DNA from: Haloplanus sp. GDY1
Lineage (GTDB): Archaea; Halobacteriota; Halobacteria; Halobacteriales; Haloferacaceae
Length of the DNA: 64,000 nt
Direction: 5' to 3'
NCBI RefSeq assembly: GCF_023703775.1
Contig: NZ_CP098514.1
Coordinates: forward strand, 1,426,001-1,490,000
Below the pieces are notes generated by a model. That model saw nothing but the letters and a program-made list of their open reading frames with translations. It did no database searches and had not been told where the DNA came from. The stretch's first letter is position 1. Each line of letters starts with the position of its first letter. Of the stretch, positions 61,331-64,000 are shown one piece after another. The position numbers and the translations under genes were made by a program.

Positions 61331-62494
61331 TCACCAGCGAGCGAAGCTCCCGTCCTCGTGGCGCCACAGCGGGAACTGGAAGTCGATATCCATCTTCGAG
61401 CGCTGACGGACGAACTCCTCGTCGATGTCGATGCCGAGACCGGGGCCGGACGACAGGGTCACGTACCCATCGTCGTAGTCGAACGGCCGTCCGTCCAGCA
61501 ACTGGTGAAAGAGCGACTCCTCTGAGGCACCGATCACGTTGAAGGGCGTCTGCTGGACGGAGACGTTCGGCGCGGACAGTCCGAGGTGGAGACAGGCGGC
61601 GTAGGAGATCGGGCCGGTGGGACTGTGAGGGGCCACGGTCACGTCGTACGCCTCGGGGAGGCTCGCGATCTTGTTCACGGCGGTGATCCCTCCGGCGTGC
61701 GACGGCGACGGCTGGATCACGTCGACCACGCCGCTGCCGAGGAGGTCGGCGAACGCCTTGTGCGTGTACATCCGGCCCCCGGTCGCGAGCGGGATGCTCG
61801 TATCGACGTGCCGGAGCTGGTCGTTGTACTCGGGGAGAACGGGCTCCTCGATGAACATCGGCTCGTGGGGCTCGAGCGCGTCTGCGAGGCGTTCGACCAT
61901 GGCGGGGGTGACCCGGCCGTGGAAGTCCACGGCGACGTCGACGTCGTCGCCCACCTCGTCTCTGACCGCCGCGAACTGCGCTCTCGTCCGGTCGACCATC
62001 GCCGGCGGTTCGATGTCCCGCGTCCGCAGCGGGGCGTTGATCTTGAGGGCGGTGACGCCCAGGTCGTGCAGGGTCGACGCCCGGTCCTGCAGGTCCCTCG
62101 ACGGGTTCTCCTCGACGAACTGCTCGCCGACGGTCGTGTAGACGCGCAGCCGGTCCCGGACCCGCCCACCGAGGAACTCGTAGACGGGCAGGTCGTACTG
62201 CTTGCCCTTGATGTCCCACAGCGCGTGATCGATTCCCGAGATCGCGGTCATCAGGATCGGGCCACCGTAGTAGAACCCTCCGTAGTACATCCTCTCCCAG
62301 AGGTCGTTGATCTCCAGCGGATCCTCACCGACGACGAAGGCGTCCATCAGGAACTCGCAAGCCGCCTTCACGATGTTGGAGTACGCGCCCATCGTCGGCT
62401 CACCCCACCCCACGATGCCGGTGTCGGTTTCGACGCGGAGGCACACCAGTCTGGGAGGGAGCTTGAACAGCTCGTAATCCGTGACGGTGACCAT
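61331..62494 (-). CDS. DgoD-like mandelate-racemase-family (enolase superfamily) protein
   Basis: A 387-aa protein closely following the galactonate dehydratase layout: L-P-P-R-L-V-C-L-R-V-E-T-D-T-G-I-V-G-W-G-E-P, M-Y-Y-G-G-F-Y-Y-G-G-P-I-L-M-T-A-I-S-G-I-D, V-D-F-H-G-R (metal Asp, catalytic His), F-I-E-E-P-V-L-P-E (metal Glu) and V-A-P-H-S-P-T-G-P-I (late His). The third metal Glu in the DgoD motif A-T-G-E-R is Gly here (A-T-G-G-R). ATG 62494 begins the domain. If active, it dehydrates a sugar acid; the missing ligand makes this uncertain. Confidence 0.87.
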   Translation of the reverse strand: MVTVTDYELFKLPPRLVCLRVETDTGIVGWGEPTMGAYSNIVKAACEFLMDAFVVGEDPLEINDLWERMYYGGFYYGGPILMTAISGIDHALWDIKGKQYDLPVYEFLGGRVRDRLRVYTTVGEQFVEENPSRDLQDRASTLHDLGVTALKINAPLRTRDIEPPAMVDRTRAQFAAVRDEVGDDVDVAVDFHGRVTPAMVERLADALEPHEPMFIEEPVLPEYNDQLRHVDTSIPLATGGRMYTHKAFADLLGSGVVDVIQPSPSHAGGITAVNKIASLPEAYDVTVAPHSPTGPISYAACLHLGLSAPNVSVQQTPFNVIGASEESLFHQLLDGRPFDYDDGYVTLSSGPGLGIDIDEEFVRQRSKMDIDFQFPLWRHEDGSFARW

Positions 62495-62836
62495 GTTACC
62501 ACATCCCGGAGAGCCATGGAATAGCCTTTCGGGTCGGTGGACGGCGCCGCTCTCGGGGGGTCCCGGGCGGTCCCCGGCGGTGAGCGGAGCCTCACCCGCG
62601 AACCCGCTCGGCACTGTCACCGGCCGGACCGCGTCTTCCCGCCGAGAAGCAGTTCTCGTGAAGACATGAACGGATTGCGGACGACCCGCCGTCCGGAACG
62701 TCGAAACCCGTCCCGGGAGATCACCCGGAGTCGCCGGGTCCGATCCGTCGTCGAACCCCGATCCGAGCGCACACGGAGCGCGCCGGGTTCCGTGACGGGG
62801 TGTGACGTTTAGTATCCCACCCGCCAAACGGACGGT
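62495..62836. other. 342-bp intergenic region
   Basis: No gene seen. Frames here are Arg-rich shadows. The promoter of the PIN-like gene is the TATA-like CGTTTAGTATC (about 62807-62816), about 25 bp before ATG 62837. Confidence 0.5.
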
Positions 62837-63520
62837 ATGGCCGGTGAACTTCCACGTCAGCAGTTCGTCCTCGACACGTCGCTGTTCCTCACCGAGGAGA
62901 TTCGCCGGGGGGACGAATCGCTGGAGACGGCCGTCCGCCGTCTGCTCGACCTGGTGGCGACGGCCCGCCTCGAACTCAACATCTCCTGTTACATGCCGCC
63001 CTCCATCCACGACGAACTCGGCGCGATGCTCCGGGACAGGGACGTGGAGGACGAGGTGTTCTCCCGACTCGACACCTGGGTGGTGCGAAAGAGCCCCGAC
63101 CGGTACGGCGTGTCCATCCCCGCCAACATCGTCTACAACTTCATCGACGAGATGAGCGACCGAGTGGATCGGGGGCTGCGAGTCTCCGAGGCGGCGATCC
63201 GCGAGGTGGAGCAACTCGACCCCGAGGACCTGACCGCCGACGGGCACGACGAGTACATGACCGCCGCCGACCGCGTGCTCTCGAACATGCGCGACAAGTA
63301 CCGACGGGCGCTCCGACAGGGGGTCCTCGATTCCCGGGAGGACTTCGACTTGCTCGTCCTCGCGCGCGAACTCGACGCGGGCGTGGTGACCGAGGATCGC
63401 GGAATCATCTCCTGGGCCGACGAGTTCGGCCTCCGCTACGTCCGCGGTGGCCAGTTCCCGACCCTCCTCGAGGAGTACGTGCGCGCGACCGGCGGCGAGC
63501 GCGGGGCCGCCGAGGAGTGA
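62837..63520 (+). CDS. RNA ligase partner protein (PIN-like)
   Basis: A 227-aa protein of the RNA-ligase-partner family: start [17 protein letters not shown] (PIN-like first Asp), [58 protein letters not shown] and the end. The D-T-S, E-D-R-G and A-D pattern gives the acidic PIN site. Known: in many archaea this gene neighbours an ATP-dependent RNA ligase (Rnl3); none is in this window. Confidence 0.91.
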   Translation: MAGELPRQQFVLDTSLFLTEEIRRGDESLETAVRRLLDLVATARLELNISCYMPPSIHDELGAMLRDRDVEDEVFSRLDTWVVRKSPDRYGVSIPANIVYNFIDEMSDRVDRGLRVSEAAIREVEQLDPEDLTADGHDEYMTAADRVLSNMRDKYRRALRQGVLDSREDFDLLVLARELDAGVVTEDRGIISWADEFGLRYVRGGQFPTLLEEYVRATGGERGAAEE

Positions 63521-63585
63521 CGGCGGGGACTGGCTCCGGGCCGATCGGCGAGACGCCCCTATCGGTCGACGGGAACATGCGGGGA

Positions 63586-63593
63586 CTATATAT
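63586..63593 (+). promoter_or_regulatory. TATA box of the last gene
   Basis: CTATATATG sits about 24 bp before ATG 63617, again the leaderless spacing. Confidence 0.6.
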
Positions 63594-63616
63594 GTGGAGT
63601 TGGCTCATCAGGGCAC

Positions 63617-64000
63617 ATGGACGAGACGGCCGAGCCGGGCCGCGTGCTCTACGTCGACGACCGGGAGACCGCGGTGGCGACGGCGGATCGTCTCGAACGG
63701 CTGAGCGACGACCTGACCGTCGAGGCCGCCACGGACGCGAGCGCCGCCCTCGACCGACTCGCGGGGGGACCGTTCGACTGCGTCGCCTACGCCGGGGACG
63801 GACTCGACTTCGTCGAGTCGGTTCGCGAGGTGGCCGCGGACCTCCCCGTCGTCCTCGTCGTCGAGTCGGAACGCGAAGGACTCGCCGGCGACGTGCTCGC
63901 CCGTGACGGCCTCGACTACTGCCGGGAACGACCGGGGTCGGCCGGCGACGAGGTGCTCGTCAACCGACTCGAACACGCCGTCGAGCGGAATCGCGCGGCG
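63617..64000 (+). CDS. Receiver-like domain protein, lacks the phospho-acceptor Asp; 3' end beyond the window
   Basis: 128 codons are open to the right edge. The chain follows the haloarchaeal receiver pattern: G-R-V-L-Y-V-D-D-R-E at the start, an Ala-rich helix with A-A-L-D-R-L, F-D-C-V-A-Y-A-G-D-G-L-D-F-V where a receiver has D-C-V-V-S-D-Y-D-M-P, V-V-L-V-V-E-S-E-R-E and Y-C-R-E-R. The phospho-acceptor Asp is replaced (Ala-Tyr-Ala), so it is a pseudo-receiver. PAS, HTH or kinase domains usually follow in such haloarchaeal proteins but lie outside the window. Confidence 0.8.
   Translation, partial: MDETAEPGRVLYVDDRETAVATADRLERLSDDLTVEAATDASAALDRLAGGPFDCVAYAGDGLDFVESVREVAADLPVVLVVESEREGLAGDVLARDGLDYCRERPGSAGDEVLVNRLEHAVERNRAA

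Noticed and set aside
1-64000. CRISPR array, rRNA, provirus or complete insertion sequence
   Set aside because: No regularly spaced repeats, no rRNA signatures and no integrase, capsid or transposase gene were seen apart from the tnpB fragment.

Overview
This window is a piece of a haloarchaeal (class Halobacteria) chromosome. The GC content is high, and the predicted proteins are acidic and rich in Asp and Glu. Many genes begin a few bases downstream of AT-rich TATA-like boxes, which suggests leaderless transcripts. Typical haloarchaeal families are present: RdfA, an archaea-specific SMC-related protein, DICT, HTH_10, DUF7344 and SipW-dependent secreted proteins. The genus cannot be fixed from sequence alone. 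No rRNA, tRNA or CRISPR array was seen.

Layout. 1-6.1 kb (minus strand): a secretion cluster with a Sec11/SipW-type signal peptidase, three TasA/SipW-dependent-type secreted proteins (one with an inserted von Willebrand A domain) and a sequon-rich surface protein cut by the window edge. 6.5-8.1 kb: a DUF7344 regulator, an unrecognised gene behind two palindromic operator-like sites, and a tnpB 3' scar with an omega-RNA-like end. 8.1-14.7 kb (minus): surface-glycan genes (zinc-ribbon membrane protein, AglB/STT3-like protein, GalE-like epimerase, polyprenyl glycosylphosphotransferase, UppP-like phosphatase). 15.2-21.2 kb: GbsR/MarR regulator, V4R/HNOB-like protein, large multi-PAS histidine kinase, MtnA and a DUF4112 protein.

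21.9-30.7 kb: an amino-acid catabolic island with an IclR regulator, a divergent SHMT-fold enzyme, an HTH_10 regulator, an ornithine-cyclodeaminase-family enzyme, a two-gene DUF3100 membrane system, an M20 deacylase, and an overlapping DUF1611 (DgcN-like) / dipeptide-epimerase-family (DgcA-like) pair. The last two match the N-acetylation route for D-glutamate catabolism. 31.2-33.9 kb: MFS transporter, 33-residue zinc-finger protein and DUF4330 protein.

34-47 kb: a surface polysaccharide locus with FkbM methyltransferase, flippase, O-antigen-ligase-like protein, GT2, three GT4s and four alkaline-phosphatase-superfamily proteins. Its 34-39.9 kb part is visibly more AT-rich, suggesting acquired DNA. 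47-51 kb: DICT sensor, RdfA (cell shape) and its SMC-related neighbour.

51.7-62.5 kb: a carboxylic-acid catabolic island with a universal stress protein, crotonase, metallo-beta-lactamase-fold hydrolase, two family III CoA-transferases, a complete tripartite tricarboxylate transporter (TctC, TctA, TctB), an IclR regulator and a DgoD-like enolase-superfamily protein. The inferred logic is import of an organic acid, CoA activation, crotonase chemistry and thioester hydrolysis; the substrate is unknown. The window ends with an RNA-ligase-partner PIN-like protein and a receiver-like protein cut by the edge.
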